From Antedon mediterranea (Eukaryota; Echinodermata; Crinoidea; Comatulida; Antedonidae): a stretch of DNA of 64,000 nt. Positions 1 through 12,580 of this stretch are shown piece after piece (position 1 is the first letter of the stretch; every line of letters begins with the position of its first letter). Location of the stretch: assembly GCF_964355755.1 (NCBI RefSeq), contig NC_092674.1, positions 15,877,001-15,941,000 on the forward strand, given 5' to 3'. Position numbers and translations under genes: made by a program. The notes beneath the pieces are model-generated. The model did no database searches. It had not been told where the DNA came from and saw only the letters and a list, made by a program, of their open reading frames with translations.

Positions 1-405
1 CTGGTGACTTAGTAATATCTAACTTGTTCAACTTATTATACAATATTATGAGTTACATCAACTTTACTGAGAGGCGAATCAACCATCGTGGAAGCTAGCC
101 AATACCAACATCTACCGTCTCAGTAATATACACACTGCTAAAAAACGTTGTCAAAGTTCTAGCTATATCTACATCTGTTTTTTTATGCACAGTGTTTACT
201 AAGTCATTGTTATAGTTATTAGGTCAGGAACACCTTTCTTTTTTTCTTTCTCTTTTGTGGCTAACATCCATCTTTATTCATTCAATATTTCATACATATT
301 TCGTTCACATTTCATTTTCATAAATTAAATTTCCGTTTTCTACTTTTTTCGTTACTTTCTGATTTTCACTCTTTTAACCTTTATACATATAGTGGTTTGA
401 TTATA
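1..405. other. No gene seen
   Basis: AT-rich sequence without a supported reading frame or recognisable repeat. It precedes the degraded LINE fragment that starts near 406. Confidence 0.5.
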
Positions 406-1190
406 TGCATATATTCTGGCATACAGGTTTTTTAAGTTCAGTTTTAATTTTAATTATGTATATGACGGAGTCGTTGATAGCCGAGTGGTTAGGACACTTG
501 ACTGTCATACAGATAGACCCGGGTTCAATTCCCGACAACTCCCAGTCCACTCAGCTGTAAATGAGTACCTGGTTGAAAATACTAGGGAGAAAAAAGGCGG
601 CGTGGAAAGGAACTGGCCACCCTACCACATAATGCCGAGGCTTAGTACAATGAGCTCCTAACAGCTCATTCCCCTACGTTCAGAGAACACGGGACTCACC
701 TTTACCTTTACCTTTATATGACGTACACAGCTATTGAATACAATCGATTTTTTAATTGACATTTACTTCCTAACAGGAGTTCTTTGAACGAGCTACTGCT
801 GTTATCTAGCTTTTTAAATATATTGTCAATTTTTTTCCACAGTATTTGATTACTACGTCTACAATAATAAAACATGTTTTTCGTCTTCAATGACTCCACA
901 ATTGTTACATATGTTATTATTTTTCAGTTTCCAGTTATACAGTTTTAGATTTGTAGGTACAATTCTATTTAGTAATTTGTAATTCAATTGGGCAAATTTC
1001 TTAATTTTTTCGTTTTCACTTTTCTTTTCCAGACATCACACCACTTGATATCTTCATTAAATATGTTATTCCATTTAAGTATGCTATTTAGAGTTTGTGT
1101 ATCTTCAAAACTTTTTTGGATTTTATTTAGCCTGGAGTGCAATATTTTTTTCTATCATTCTTTTATTTTTCCTAGTTAGTGATCTAACAT
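406..1190 (-). mobile_element. L1/Tx1-like LINE, ORF2 C-terminal fragment
   Basis: Reading the minus strand from about 1140 down gives a nearly continuous C-terminal piece of an L1/Tx1-type retrotransposon polyprotein. A conserved stretch reads KFAQLNYKLLNRIVPTN and then LKLYNWKL. A zinc-knuckle-like motif follows: CNNCG, then EDEKHVLYYC, then an ILWKKI tryptophan motif. A SINE (468-714) interrupts the frame. If the SINE and one copy of its 9-bp target duplication are ignored, the frame continues through VYVIYIIKIKTELKK, typical of the end of such an ORF. The same protein family is seen at 9760-11650. No intact element remains. Confidence 0.75.
459..723 (+). mobile_element. tRNA-derived SINE with perfect target duplication
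   Basis: The head (about 468-545) has an A-box-like stretch, GATAGCCGAGTGGTTAGG, and a B-box, GGGTTCAATTCCC. The first and last seven bases of the tRNA-like head pair at six of seven positions. A body follows that contains CCACTCAGCTGTAAATGAG and GTACCTGG. The tail is a short CCTTTA repeat. The 9-bp direct repeat TATATGACG lies at 459-467 and again at 715-723, marking the insertion boundaries. The anticodon arm pairs poorly, so this is a retroposon and not a working tRNA gene. It sits inside the LINE fragment at 406-1190. Confidence 0.88.
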
Positions 1191-2389
1191 GGTTTCGAAG
1201 CCTAGATAGTATAGAGATAATCAAAACTGTTTTGCAGAACTGGGCAATGACAAAAATCTTCACAGAATAGTGTCCTGAAGTTGTGAAACATGTGTGCTCA
1301 GACAACAAAACTCAGATTTAATCATCTTTTTTAGAGATAATTCATTTTAATTATAGCAATGCAAGAATATTCCCTTTTGGTGCACAGACTAGTGTTTGGA
1401 TTGTCCAGAAATTCATGGACATGGGTTCTAGATTTATATATTCAATAAGTTGCTATGTACATATTCTGGACATACTAGTTGAACTACTATGTTCTGATTG
1501 TAATGGGGATGAAAAAAGTGATAACCAATAGACGCTTATCCACCAAAGTGCGCAAGGCGCCTGTAAAAAACCAATGGAAACTAATCCGTAAACTTGACAA
1601 AACTACCAAATCTAGACAAAAACCACATAATTGCACTTTGTTAAGGTGCACAGACGACTCCAATCATGTTCTTACCAATCTTTGCAAAATGAATTTTTTA
1701 AAGTTTTATAAGTTTTGCTTTAACAATTTATTTTATTTAAGGTCAGCGTAATTGATTTTGTTCTGCATGGAACCCCCGCAGTTTAAACGCGGAAAAAACC
1801 ACAGATGAATAGATTCTCTTTCTTGAGCTACATATGCTCACTTTATTTCTATTCTTCCGTTCATCCGGTAAATTAAAACAAAAACAAACAGAGAAACAAT
1901 TGAAACGGCGCCATTAAGCATGTCACTAACGTACAGTATACTACGGCTTATCACACATAATTCGCGTTAACATGGTCATACTATCATCATTATGTCTATC
2001 AAACTTAACTAATTCATCAGTAAATAATAAATACAATTATATAATGTAAATACCTGATACTAGGGCTCATTTATATATGATTATGTCTCCACACAGAGCA
2101 TTGAAGGTGTACAACAACGTTAATACAACGTATCGCCTATAGTGCACCGCTCTAATACAATCGTGACTAGTAGCCTAATTTACAGGTATCAAGGTGCGAT
2201 ACATAACAGATTTGATTAATTGCACTATAATAATTAATTTGATTATTCAAGTGATGACATGATTGATTAACAGGATGTGAAAATAAATGTTTTGTTAAAA
2301 TGTTTTTATTTAGTTTTTAATATTGCAATTTGACCCTTAATCATTACATAAAAATGTAATAAAAGACCAAATTGTAATAATGGTATGCG
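1191..2389. other. No gene seen
   Basis: AT-rich sequence. A 90-codon open frame at 1479-1751 has no recognisable motif and low-complexity lysine and leucine content; I do not call it a gene. Confidence 0.4.
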
Positions 2390-2660
2390 AGCGAAGCAAG
2401 TGTGCTATCTAGGTCGTGCCCACAGATGGTTTTTTAATACACGGTCATTTCAGCGTAAAAAGGTTGGTTAGAGTTGGGGGATGGGAGAAGAGGATGGGTA
2501 CAAACGATTTTTAAATATATCCTTTATCCACTCAGTAATGAAATATGTGTTCATGTTTTATACGCCTATAAATAATATACCACTAAATACAATAAAACAT
2601 TTGCGATTTAATACTTTGTTAAAATTGTCACTTTAGTCAAGTCTAGGGGTCACTTCATCA
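2390..2660 (-). repeat. Dispersed repeat, inverted copy
   Basis: The reverse complement matches 17560-17930 and 19520-19880. Shared landmarks are AACAAAGT followed by TTAAATCGCAA, a GTTTAGTGGTAT-like stretch, CCATCCTCTTC, TTTTTACG followed by TGAAAT, and CCATCTGTGGGCACGAC. Neighbouring sequence at 3110-3650 also shares landmarks with 18440-18800 in inverted orientation. The family is not identified. Confidence 0.7.
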
Positions 2661-4203
2661 AGCCTAGATACTTCAAGTGTGAAGTATCCTATTACAAACC
2701 AAAACTTTACTATTATGGACTGTTTTGATAATAATTCAATGATTATCTGACGGCGAATTTCAGTATTCAGTCAAATCACTGTAAATACCAGAAATAATGT
2801 TTGATTATTTGAGAGTGAATAAATATAATACTGGCCTAGGTTAACAGCAAGAACAAATTCATTATTTATTAAACAAGATTTTACAGATTACTGTCTACAT
2901 GATTATCAGCAAATTTGTTCATAGACTCTCTTCTCTCAGATTTGCTTTGGGGTTTGTAATTTTAGCATGACCTGTCCTAGTTTACAAAGTACCAAAAACG
3001 TCGGCCTCTAGTACTATAACTGCTGCTTGCTTTCAGCTTCTAAATGGGACGTAGCGGGCTAAAGCAGCAGCGTGAAAACGTATAATTATAAATCTATAAA
3101 AATAGTATTTTTTTTAAAGAAAATATTATGATGCTGTACTCGAGCTGTTCAACCGGTTTTCAGCCATTATAAACAATTATCCTAGAAGGATGGTTAATGC
3201 GACTGACAGTAGGTCCTACCCACACTCACAGTAATTAAGTTTATTTGTGTTTATATATATAAACAGTACCCACACTCACAGTACAGTAAGAAATTTGCGA
3301 TTCAAATGGCGACCAAAAGTTCAGTTTATTACCAAGGCTCCATAAATATACCTACTTGTGTTAAACCAAATAATTATACTGAAACTGAGAGATTGGAATG
3401 TTCTATTCATCACAAATCAATACATTTGTATAAACGTATGGTCATCCATTAGACAGTGTATACCACGATCGTAAAACACCCCTATAATTTGGTGCAAACC
3501 TATATTCGTTTTAATCGTCAATAACTAATTATCGAACTCAATTCAATTAGTATACAAGGTTACATCAGGTGGTTAAAATCAGTAGAGAAAGTACGAACCA
3601 ACTTTATATACCTTTGAGTAAAAATTCTAGAACGCGCGATTTACCGAATTCTGTATTTACGTAAATTTATATTAGGCCTATAGATAATAATATAATACAT
3701 TGTTGTAATTGGTCAATTTTGAACTTTGACCTCTTTTATATTTTGACATATTGACCACATAAACTGACCTTAAAACCCAAAACTGAAGATGGCATCCACC
3801 CCTATTGTTTTCGTCACCCCACAAAGTATACATTCAACATTGTTTCCTGCTATTAACAACAAATGCCCCCAAACTGTATAGAGGACTTTTGTGTATTTGG
3901 CCTCTTGAGACTTCTCAAAAAACTGCCTAGAAAACGATTCAAGGGGCATTTTTGGGTAGAAGCTAGAATCCACATGATTTAGGATAATTCGACCTCGCTG
4001 ATTATGGCGGCCATTTTTTATAACTACCCTATATCTTGTAAACCGCTAGTCACAAATAATTAATTATTGTGTATTAAATTCACTCTAATAGCAAATTTTG
4101 TCAAAAAATGGATGCATGTCCTATTTCTGACATTTTGACGTTTGACCTTGATTTATCATATTATCTCAGCAACAGATATTCGCAGAGACAGGAAATAGGG
4201 CTC
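2661..4203. other. Intergenic repeat-rich sequence
   Basis: No coding evidence. It contains further inverted matches to the 18.4-18.8 kb region, for example GTATACCACGATCG near 3459 against CGATCGTGGTATAC near 18549. Confidence 0.45.
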
Positions 4204-6890
4204 ATCATCATCATCAGGCATCCTTCAGTCAAAATTGACTATGGAGACAACATTGGAGCGAGTTTCATCCGTTATCCAGTGAGTCTGTGTGAGTTCCAGT
4301 AGCTGATCTAGATTTTCTTTCAGATACCTCTCTTCATTTTCCATACGATATCTTTCTTCGCTGTGTACAAGTCCTGCCTTAATACAGTCTTGTCATGATT
4401 TTCGGTCATCAGCCTTTTTTTCCCAGGTGTTGAAATTGATGTCCATTGCATTTAAGTCTCTTTTACATGCATCTTTGAAACGCAAAAGTGGACGTACTTT
4501 GGATCTTTTACAATTCGCTAGCTCACCGTCCAACATAACCTTTGGAGTTCTTGTATCATCCATTCTTCTGAAATGACCAAGCCATCGCGTAGTCTTCGAT
4601 GTCGAATTAATGTAAACATCGAAGGAATGCCACATCTATCAAGGATACTGTTGTTTGTTACCCTGTCCTGCCATCTGATATTTAAGACAGCGGAGGTGAA
4701 ATACATTTAGTTTCTTTTCTTGTCTAGCATAGGTTGTCCACGATTCAGCTCCATACAAGAAGACACTAATGACACATGCCATATACACTTTGATCTTCAC
4801 AGCCACTCTAATATTTTTTGTTTTCCCAAATACGTACAGACAACTGACTGAAAGTACTAGAGTTGTTATAAGTTATAACTGAACCAAGGTAAGAAAATTT
4901 ACTAACATTTTTACAAAGTGTTCACAGGCACATGAAAATGTATCAAGTAGAAGTTGTAGACCATTAGAAGGATGGCTGCAGAAACAGGCATCATCTGCAT
5001 AAAGAAAATCACGAAGAAGAACCTTAAATATTTTTTTCTCAGTTTTAAGTCTGGCCGGGTTGTACAGCTTGCCAGTAGATCTACAATGCAATAAAACTCC
5101 TTCCATAAGATTAGGTTCAAAAGCTATTTGGAGGACGACTGCAAAGTAAATCCCAAAAAGAAGAGGGGCAGGAACATCTCCTTGTTTTGTCCCTTTCTCG
5201 ACATCAAATGGGTCAGACACTGCTCCATTGTACTTGACAGTAGCTTGCATTCCTTGATGGAAGGATCGGATAATATTTAATAGAGTAGGTGGATATCCAA
5301 TTTTCCTTATGAGTTCAAATAGACAGTCTCTGTTAATAAGGTCAAAAGCCTTAGTGAGATCGATAAATGCCAGCTGTTTTTCCTCAACACATTTTTCCTG
5401 CAGCTGTCTAATAGAGAAAGTCATATCAATGGTAGATCTTCCAGAGAGAAAACCACACCGAGACTCTGGATATACCCTTTCCGCTAAAGGCAGCAGACGT
5501 TGTAGAACTACTTTTCCACAGATATTGAGAAGAGAAATGACGCGATAATTATCACAGCAACCACGATCACCTTTATTCTTGTCCAGAGTGACAATGGATG
5601 CATTCTTGAAATCCTGTGGAACTTTAACAAGAGACCAACAGAGACTAATAACCTCATGCAGATGATGTATTACAGTCAGGCCACCTGCTTTAACAATTTC
5701 AGTTGGTATACCATCATCACCAGGAGCCCTGCCTGAAGACCATTGCTTTTACTGCTGATCGTACTTCATCCATAGTTGGGTAGGAATCAAGTTCCAACTT
5801 AGTTGGTAAATTTTGAACATTTCTGAGTTCCTTCTGGGATACAGGCATCTTAGTTTGGTAAACCTCTGAGTAATGTTCTACCTATCGGTCCATCTGTTTC
5901 TTCTGATCGATTATCACATTACCATTTCGGTCTTTAATTTGTGCTGTTTTCTATTGCACTGGCCCAATAGCTTTTCGGATTCCTTCATACATTTTCTTCA
6001 AATACCCTGTATCAGCATCTTGTTGTATCTGAGCACTAAGTTCCTCCCAGTACTCGTTGAACAACAGCCCTTGCTAAACGTAGAGAGGCAAGATTATGCC
6101 GTGTAGCGTGAGTCTTGTAAGCTAACAGAGCTGTACGTTTCTTCTCAATGACGGGCAGTAACTTTTCAGACTTTTCTTCAAACCAGTCTTTGTTGTTTTT
6201 TATTTTCTTACCAAACACTTGTATAGCAGAGTCATAAATTGCAGTTTTCTTTTTTCCCCAGTATTCTTTAATATTTTTGCAATCATCCTGAATAGCAAGA
6301 TTGTTTGCTAATTGATGTTCAAACTTTGCACATTTACCAGTGTCTCGTATTTTCTTGACATTGATCTTCCGACGAGGGTGATGTTTGGTTTTTGGTCTTT
6401 GCTTTTTTGCGACTGCAGACCAGAGAGTGGTCTGTCTCACAAACTGCACTATGAAACGTACGAGTATTTTTAACATCATTTAAGGAAGAACGGCGCGTGA
6501 TGATCAAGTCAAGCTGATGCCAATGTTTAGACCTAGGGTGTCTCCATGAAACTTTGTGAAAAGTCTTTGAAAAATGTGTTAGTTACGCGAAGTTTGAAGT
6601 ATGAGCATAATTCATGAATCCTTTGTCCATTTTCATTTAGCTTTCCAACACCAAAATTCCCTAAGCAGCGCATGCTGGCCATGCTGTCCTGTTGTCACCA
6701 ACTCGAGAATTAAATTCACCAAGCAAAATTAAAGGTGTTTTCGCAGGAATGCTCTTAATAAAAGAATGCAGATATTGATAAAACTGATCTTTAACCTCGT
6801 CGGAACTCGTAAGTGTTGGTGCATACAAACTCAAGATGACAGGTGACTCAATAGAGTTTGAAAGCCTAATTGTAAGCGACCTCTCATTAA
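4204..6890 (-). mobile_element. Non-LTR retrotransposon (LINE) with endonuclease and RT relics
   Basis: Read on the minus strand, the order is as expected for a LINE. Around 6890-6650 lies an endonuclease piece with VILSLYAPT and then LLGEFNSRVGDN (the family's G-D-F-N motif, here G-E-F-N). Around 5424-4870 is the reverse transcriptase: FIDLTKAFDLINRD, GTKQGDVPAPLLF and the catalytic box FLYADDA. Around 4635-4393 is the C-terminal GHFRRMDDTR block. A short GATGATGATGAG tail ends the element near 4204. Frameshifts and stops break it, and it looks 5'-truncated. The precise clade is not settled from sequence alone. Confidence 0.88.
4873..5424 (-). pseudogene. LINE reverse transcriptase domain
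   Basis: This 183-codon open stretch is the best preserved part of the LINE at 4204-6890. It carries the fingers/palm motif FIDLTKAFD, the QGD block and YADD with its two catalytic aspartates. It is cut off from the upstream endonuclease and downstream C-terminal block by frame breaks, so it is a relic and not an active enzyme. Confidence 0.85.
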
Positions 6891-6899
6891 TTACCTATT

Positions 6900-7935
6900 T
6901 TTCTTCCATAGAATTTGTAAGTAAAAAGTAAAGTAAGAATTTACGGAATTTTGTTTTATAGAATTCTTGAATAAAGCAATATTTTTCTTAAAATAAGAAA
7001 GAATTTACCTATTTTTCTTTCATAGAATTCTTGTTTTAAGCAATATTTTTTTTAATAAGTAAGAATTATACCGATTTTTTAAAATGGGAATTCTTGTTTT
7101 AAGCACTATTTTTCTTATAAAAAAGAAAGAAGGTACCTATTTTTCTTCCATAGAATTCTTGCTGCAAGCAATATTTGTTTTAAATAAGTAAAAATATACC
7201 GAATTTTGTTTTATAGAATACTTGTTTGAAGCAATATTTTTCTTGAAAAAGGAAGAATTTACCGATTTTTATTTTATAGAATTCTTGTTTCAAGCAATAT
7301 TTTTCTTTAAATATGTAAGAATTTAACAATTTTCTATGGGAATTCTTGTATAAAGCAATATTTTTCTTAAAATAAGAAAGAATTTACCTATTTTTCTTTC
7401 ATAGAATTCTTGTTTTAAGCAAAAACTTTTTTTAATAAGTAAGAATTTTACCGATTTTTAAAAATGGGAATTCTTGTTTTAAGCAATATTTTTCTTATAA
7501 AAAAGAAAGAATGTACCTATTTTTATTTTATAGAATTTTTGTACCAAGCAATATTTTTCTTAAAATAAGTACAAATTTATCGATTTCAATTTCATAGAAT
7601 TCTTGTTTTAAGCAATATTTTTTTTTAATATGTAAGAATTTTACTGATTTTTTAAAATGGGAATTCTTGTTTCAAGCAATATTTTTCTTAAAATAAGTAA
7701 AAATTTACCAATTGTTTATGGGAATTCTTGCATCAAGCAATATTTCTCTTAAAATAAGTACAAACTTACCGATTTTCATTTCATAGAATTCTTGTTTCAA
7801 GCAAAAGTTTTCTTAAAATAAGATAACTTATTTATAGAATTCTTGTTTCAAGCAATATTTTTCTTTAAATAAGTTAGAATTTCCCGATTTTTATTTTGTA
7901 GAATTCTTGTTTTAGGCAAAATTTGTTTAAACAAT
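6900..7935 (+). repeat. About 63-bp AT-rich minisatellite, 16-17 copies
   Basis: A landmark GAATTCTTG (with variants) recurs at 6961, 7025, 7088, 7153, 7279, 7340, 7404, 7466, 7598, 7661, 7722, 7787, 7837 and 7901, about every 62-66 bp. Each unit also carries AAGCAATATTTTTCTT and an AAGAATTTACC stretch. A three-unit pattern at 6987-7140 recurs almost unchanged at 7366-7520, which is 379 bp or six units later. This indicates a higher-order repeat. The array abuts the 5' end of the LINE relic. Confidence 0.92.
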
Positions 7936-8437
7936 TAGTACAATATTCTTATAAGGAAAAGGTAAAATTCCAACACAAAAACGCAGTTTAAAAAATGTTA
8001 GCAATGATCGTATATGATCTTTGGTTTTCGATCGGTTGGTAGGCCTACCTCTATATAACGTGTAAGTACAATACAGTACTGCATTTACATCTATACAGTG
8101 ATATAACCATTAGTAACCTATAACTTCTCTGTCTTTATATATTTAGCAATTTATGATAGACGAATGAGATAAACCAGCGTTTTTTGTTTGTACTGGAAAT
8201 ATTAATAATCTGACATACATTACTAGTTTTCGTGTCCTGGGCTATATTAAATTATCGTTAGCTTAGCGCATTTCCAGGTCAAACATACCCAATAAGCCAT
8301 TCTCGGATGGGCCTAAGCATGACCATAATATATTCATGAAATTATGTTAATTAAATAATTTCAAAACATAATTTATTTTAGGATTTGAAATTACAAATAT
8401 ACATGAAGTAAGGAACAGCATACAATTCAATATTTGA

Positions 8438-8730
8438 AATGGAAAAACAGGCAGAACAATATCTACGTGGATTTTACATGTTTGAACACACTATTAACAA
8501 GCGTGTTTTAGCAGGTGATATTGAGATAGAGGAAACATACAAAACTGCACAAGAGCAAAGAAATATTCCCTTTAATTGAACGAAAATTCTTATCATAGGA
8601 GATCATGCTGTGAGAAAAACTTCAACGTTTACAAGGGAAGGAATTTAGACAAAATGAACTTAGTACAATAGGAATCGAAACAGACACTGTCAAAACAAAA
8701 GTGAATGACATGTTAACAGTAAATGGTGTC
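8438..8730 (+). pseudogene. Roc-type GTPase, P-loop half (broken)
   Basis: An ATG at 8438 opens 46 codons (MEKQAEQYLRGFYMFEHTIN at the start) and then hits TGA. Past that stop the frame reads KILIIGDHAVRKTST, a GTPase P-loop in which the conserved G before K-T/S is R. A one-base shift then gives LQGKEFRQNELSTIGIETDT, matching the switch region of Roc-domain (Roco-like) GTPases. The frame closes again near 8730. The matching G3 half lies 3.3 kb downstream at 12030-12580. At least two frame breaks and two lost glycines make this a pseudogene. The family call rests on motif recognition. Confidence 0.72.
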
Positions 8731-8929
8731 CTGTAACTAATTCATCTCTAGAAGATTACAAATGTTCTGTTGCATGGTGGGCGGTAACACACACGCAGTA
8801 AAAATTACTCAAGAATCATCTCATTTAAGAAAACGAATGAAAAAAAAAAACAACAAAAAAACAACTGTTATTAGGACAAACAGTTAAGTTGAAAACTTAC
8901 CAGGTTTTTCAAAATATTCAAAGGTTGGT

Positions 8930-9187
8930 TGTTTTTCTTATTGGTGGATATACATTCAGAGTTGGGCTTGTTGCCTGGGCATCTATATTATGTTTGATTT
9001 TTATAGTGCATATCGATTTGGTTCAGTCCATATGATTACAATGGTACTCGTAGATAGCACAATGAGCATAGGCGTAAATAGGCTAGTAGTAACTGGCCTA
9101 CTTACAGGAGCCGAAGGCCTTTGTATAGCATTCAGTATAATGGTGCATCCACGGCAACAAATGTTAACTATTGCAAATGTAACTTAA
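8930..9187 (+). pseudogene. Hydrophobic segments, probably part of the Roc-GTPase relic
   Basis: Two overlapping frames encode membrane-like stretches: RLVVFLIGGYTFRVGLVAWA near 8920-8980, and from 8990 FDFYSAYRFGSVHMITMVLV followed by RLVVTGLLTGAEGLCIAF. They lie on the same strand between the two Roc halves. I read them as one decayed coding segment with a frameshift. The link to the GTPase is inference from position and strand. Confidence 0.4.
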
Positions 9188-9759
9188 AAATTAATTGTTA
9201 GTTACAGTAAAGCATATTTTACATTTTTAATTTATATATTTGCTATTACCACATTTACTATCTACAGAAATGTTCATTCCAAGCTGTATGCATTGAGTCA
9301 AAGGCACGGTATAATTGTATTAAGGAGTTGTGATCTTTTGTGGTTAACCACCACCTTTATTCATTCAATGTTACATAAACAACAATTACAGAATCTCATA
9401 TGTATTTACATTATTTTCTGCATATTTGTTGTTATGTTATCTACTACAAAATATATTGCATATTTAATAAAAAAGTTGTTTAGTTATGAAACGTTTGTTA
9501 TTTATCATAATTTGTGTGTCTACACAAATATAATACATTAGACCTATATACAGTACACGGGCATAGAAAAACCTATAAAAACTGTCAAGTAATAAAATGG
9601 AAATGTGTATACACAAGTTAAAAGTATAATATACGTATACATACAGACAATATACTTTATTTCCATTAAAGCTTACTGAAAAAAATCTGACAGTTTTTCT
9701 TTGACGTTAGCCCATTTTTTCTAGCATTGATAATGTTACATGCGTATTAATTCTTAATT

Positions 9760-11650
9760 AAATTAAAAAGTTATATTCTGTATAGGTTCCATATCGTCTT
9801 TTGTACATTTTCGTTTTTCAACGTTATTTTATATGTTATACATGATTTATATATTGAAAAACAAAAAACAGAAATTAATTCATTGATGAGTTTGCTATTT
9901 GTATTTCCAGTAATTATATTAGTCCAACTTGAAAAGTTGTGTTGTGTTTCGTTAACATGAAAAGACTTAACAAACATTGAATCGAACTTTCTCCAGACTG
10001 GCTGAATTGTATTATTTCTACTTCTATTTTACATTTTAGGTATTTATCACTATCAGCTAATTTCCATAGTTTTAATGTTTTCCTACATGCTATAATTCTG
10101 TGTAACAATTTAAAGTTGAATTGTGCAACTTTTACAATATGTTTGGTGTTTAAAACTTTATTACACCATATTGCGTGCCAATTTAAATCAACACCAAATT
10201 CCTGCTTGATTTTAATGCATTAGTGAAGTCTCTAAAACTGAGCTGGGTCAAGCGTTTGCTAAGCCCAGATCCTGGGAAATGATATGAATGAATGATATTT
10301 TGAGAACTCCGTCTTCGTTTTTATTAATAAGTGTTGTTCTTTTAATTTTTTCTCTATTTCCGCTCCATAAAAAATTATAAATTTCTTTTTCAACAATAGG
10401 AAAGATATATGTTGGTACATTTATTACACTAGCATTGTAAATGAGCTTAGATAAAGCTAGAGTTTTAATTATTATATTTTTCCAAAGAAATATAAGTGTC
10501 TTGTTTTCCATAACTGTAAAGTTTTTTTCAAACTAACAATTTTATCGTCCCAATTCTTTTTATCACACAACTTTTCGTCGCAACCAACGTAAATTCCTAT
10601 GAATTTAATTGGTTCTTTTGTTCATAAAATATTATATGGAGAGGAATTAAGAAATCTGCTTGATCCAATCCAAATGTCATTTGTTTTTTATAATTTAATT
10701 TCAAGCCTGATATATCACAGAATTTTTTTATTTCATCAACAAATATTTTAAGCTATGTCCATCACGCGTGAAAATTACAGTATCATCTGCTAATTGGGCA
10801 ATTTGAACAATTCCATCTGCAGCATTTTCTGTACTTGGTAGTGTGATGCATTTGCAGAGTGGATTCGCTCTTATATTTATTGACATAATTTCGGCAACCA
10901 AGATAAATAATAAGGCAGACAGTGGACACCCTTGTCTAACTCCGCAATTCATTTTGAAGCTCTCAGAGACCCAACCATTGTTTATCACTTTACATCGTGT
11001 ATCAGTATAAATTAAGTTAATCCATTTTATGAACGATTTGCCGAAGCCAAATTTCTCAAGTGTTTTAAGAAATAACTTTCTATGGAATCAAAAGCCTTAG
11101 CAAAATCAAGAAAGATTATTGCACCAGGTATATTTGTATCTTTTGTAAAATTTAGTAAGTCGTCTACTAGTCTAATATTTTCTCCACCGACCCTTCCGTT
11201 TATATATGCTTTTCGGTTGTTGCTTATTGTCAAACCAATAACGTCATGCATTCGGTTAGAAAGGGCATGTGCCATAATGTTATAATCTACGTTAAGTAAA
11301 GTAATTGGCCTCCAATTTTCTAACTTTTTTCTCTCGCCTGATTTGAATATTAGATTTATTATTCCTACTCATTGTGAGCTGGATAATTTATTTTGATTGT
11401 AATTTTCTAGGTAATCTTTTATATTTTCTATTTTTATCTGTTTGCCTTCATTAACTGTTCTTTATAACAGTAATATGTTTTCTTTTTGCCTTGTTTTTTT
11501 TTCTAACCGCAAATAAAATTTGGTGTTTTTTTCTCCGTTCTCAAACCATTCTATTCTGGATCTTATCTTCGCACCTTGTGCTTCAATTTGGTATATTTTC
11601 TCGAAATCTTTTGATTGATTTTTATCAATTGGCTGTTTTTAATTGGGAAA
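9760..11650 (-). mobile_element. L1/Tx1-like LINE ORF2 relic
   Basis: On the minus strand, from about 11640 down, there is GAKIRSRIEWFENGEKNTKF (the pre-RT block). Then come INGRVGGENIRLVDDLL, IIFLDFAKAFDS, CGVRQGCPLSALLF and QLADDTVIF (the RT active site, A-D-D after L). Then KTLALSKLIYNASV and NFLWSGN, and finally KLLHRIIACRKTLKLWKLAD near 10100. This is the standard block order of an L1/Tx1-type ORF2. Several stops and frameshifts break it. It lies between the two halves of the Roc-like GTPase relic and was probably inserted there. Confidence 0.87.
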
Positions 11651-12029
11651 AATTATTGTAATAATAAAATAAGTTTATTTACTACTTCTTGTGTTGCCAT
11701 AACCGTGTTTTGCACGACTAATGGTATTATAGTCGGATGAAATTGTGCAGCTTCTGAATATATACTTCAAAATGATATATTTAATAAATCAGTTGGTTTT
11801 TAGGTGGTTTGTTTATAGCATATACTACTTGTGATTGGCACCTAGTGGATTTGCAATCTGTAACAACAGTGAACCTCTCTATTCCTCTGTATCTGATTAA
11901 TGTATTGTTTATTGTTTCTCCGATTTTTTTATTTATTCTCTACGAATGGTTTGCATACATGAAAGTTAAACACACATCGTCCATATAAATAACAAATAAC
12001 AAATAACACACGTCAAGCGTTAATTCGTA

Positions 12030-12580
12030 ATGAATTTTTGTTTGATGCTAGGTTTTAGCTTATGGGACTTTGCCGTGCAAGAAATGTATCATAACACACA
12101 CCATCTGTTTATGCCTAAGAAAGGTGTATATTTGATAGTGTTCAATACAATTAAATATGTTCAATATCCAGAACAAGAAGTTAAACGACTCGAAATATTG
12201 GCTCCAATTCGTAGCCCTGCATGATGAAATAAAAAAAAAACCATAGTCCTGCTTGTACGAACCAGAAGACATGGTATTAAGAACAATAACGATCTTCAAA
12301 CATTAGTAAGACTAGCTTCTGATGATCTATACAATACATATATTAATAATATAATACATTGAAAACGAATTGAAAATTGACAAACAACGGAATACATTAC
12401 GTGAAGTTATCTTTAGTGAGATTACTGAATTACCCTTTTTTCAACAGACGTTCTGTCGAACATTTGTTGTTTAATCAGGCGCTGTTTAAGCTATAATTGT
12501 TAAAGCCCCAGAAACTCACAAGAGAAATAGTTCAGCTTTACGTGCAGTAGAATGTGAAGTGATTATCATACAAGACAATT
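12030..12580 (+). pseudogene. Roc-type GTPase, G3-G4 half (broken)
   Basis: The frame from 12030 contains FSLWDFAVQEMYHNTHHLFM, the G3 region of Roc-domain GTPases (usual form D-F-A-G-Q; the G is V here). It is followed by KGVYLIVFN. After stops and an A-run, IVLLVRTRRHGIKNNNDLQ matches the strand before the G4 region, with G replaced by R in the expected V-G-T. A further in-frame piece at 12360-12475 (ENELKIDKQRNTLREVIF) continues the domain. Together with 8438-8730 this rebuilds the order of one GTPase domain, but no usable reading frame survives. Confidence 0.75.

Noticed and set aside
468-545. tRNA gene
   Set aside because: A and B boxes present, but the anticodon arm pairs poorly and the unit continues into a SINE body with target duplication.
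1479-1751. 90-codon Lys-rich frame
   Set aside because: No domain, no coding bias beyond an A-rich tract, no flanking gene structure.
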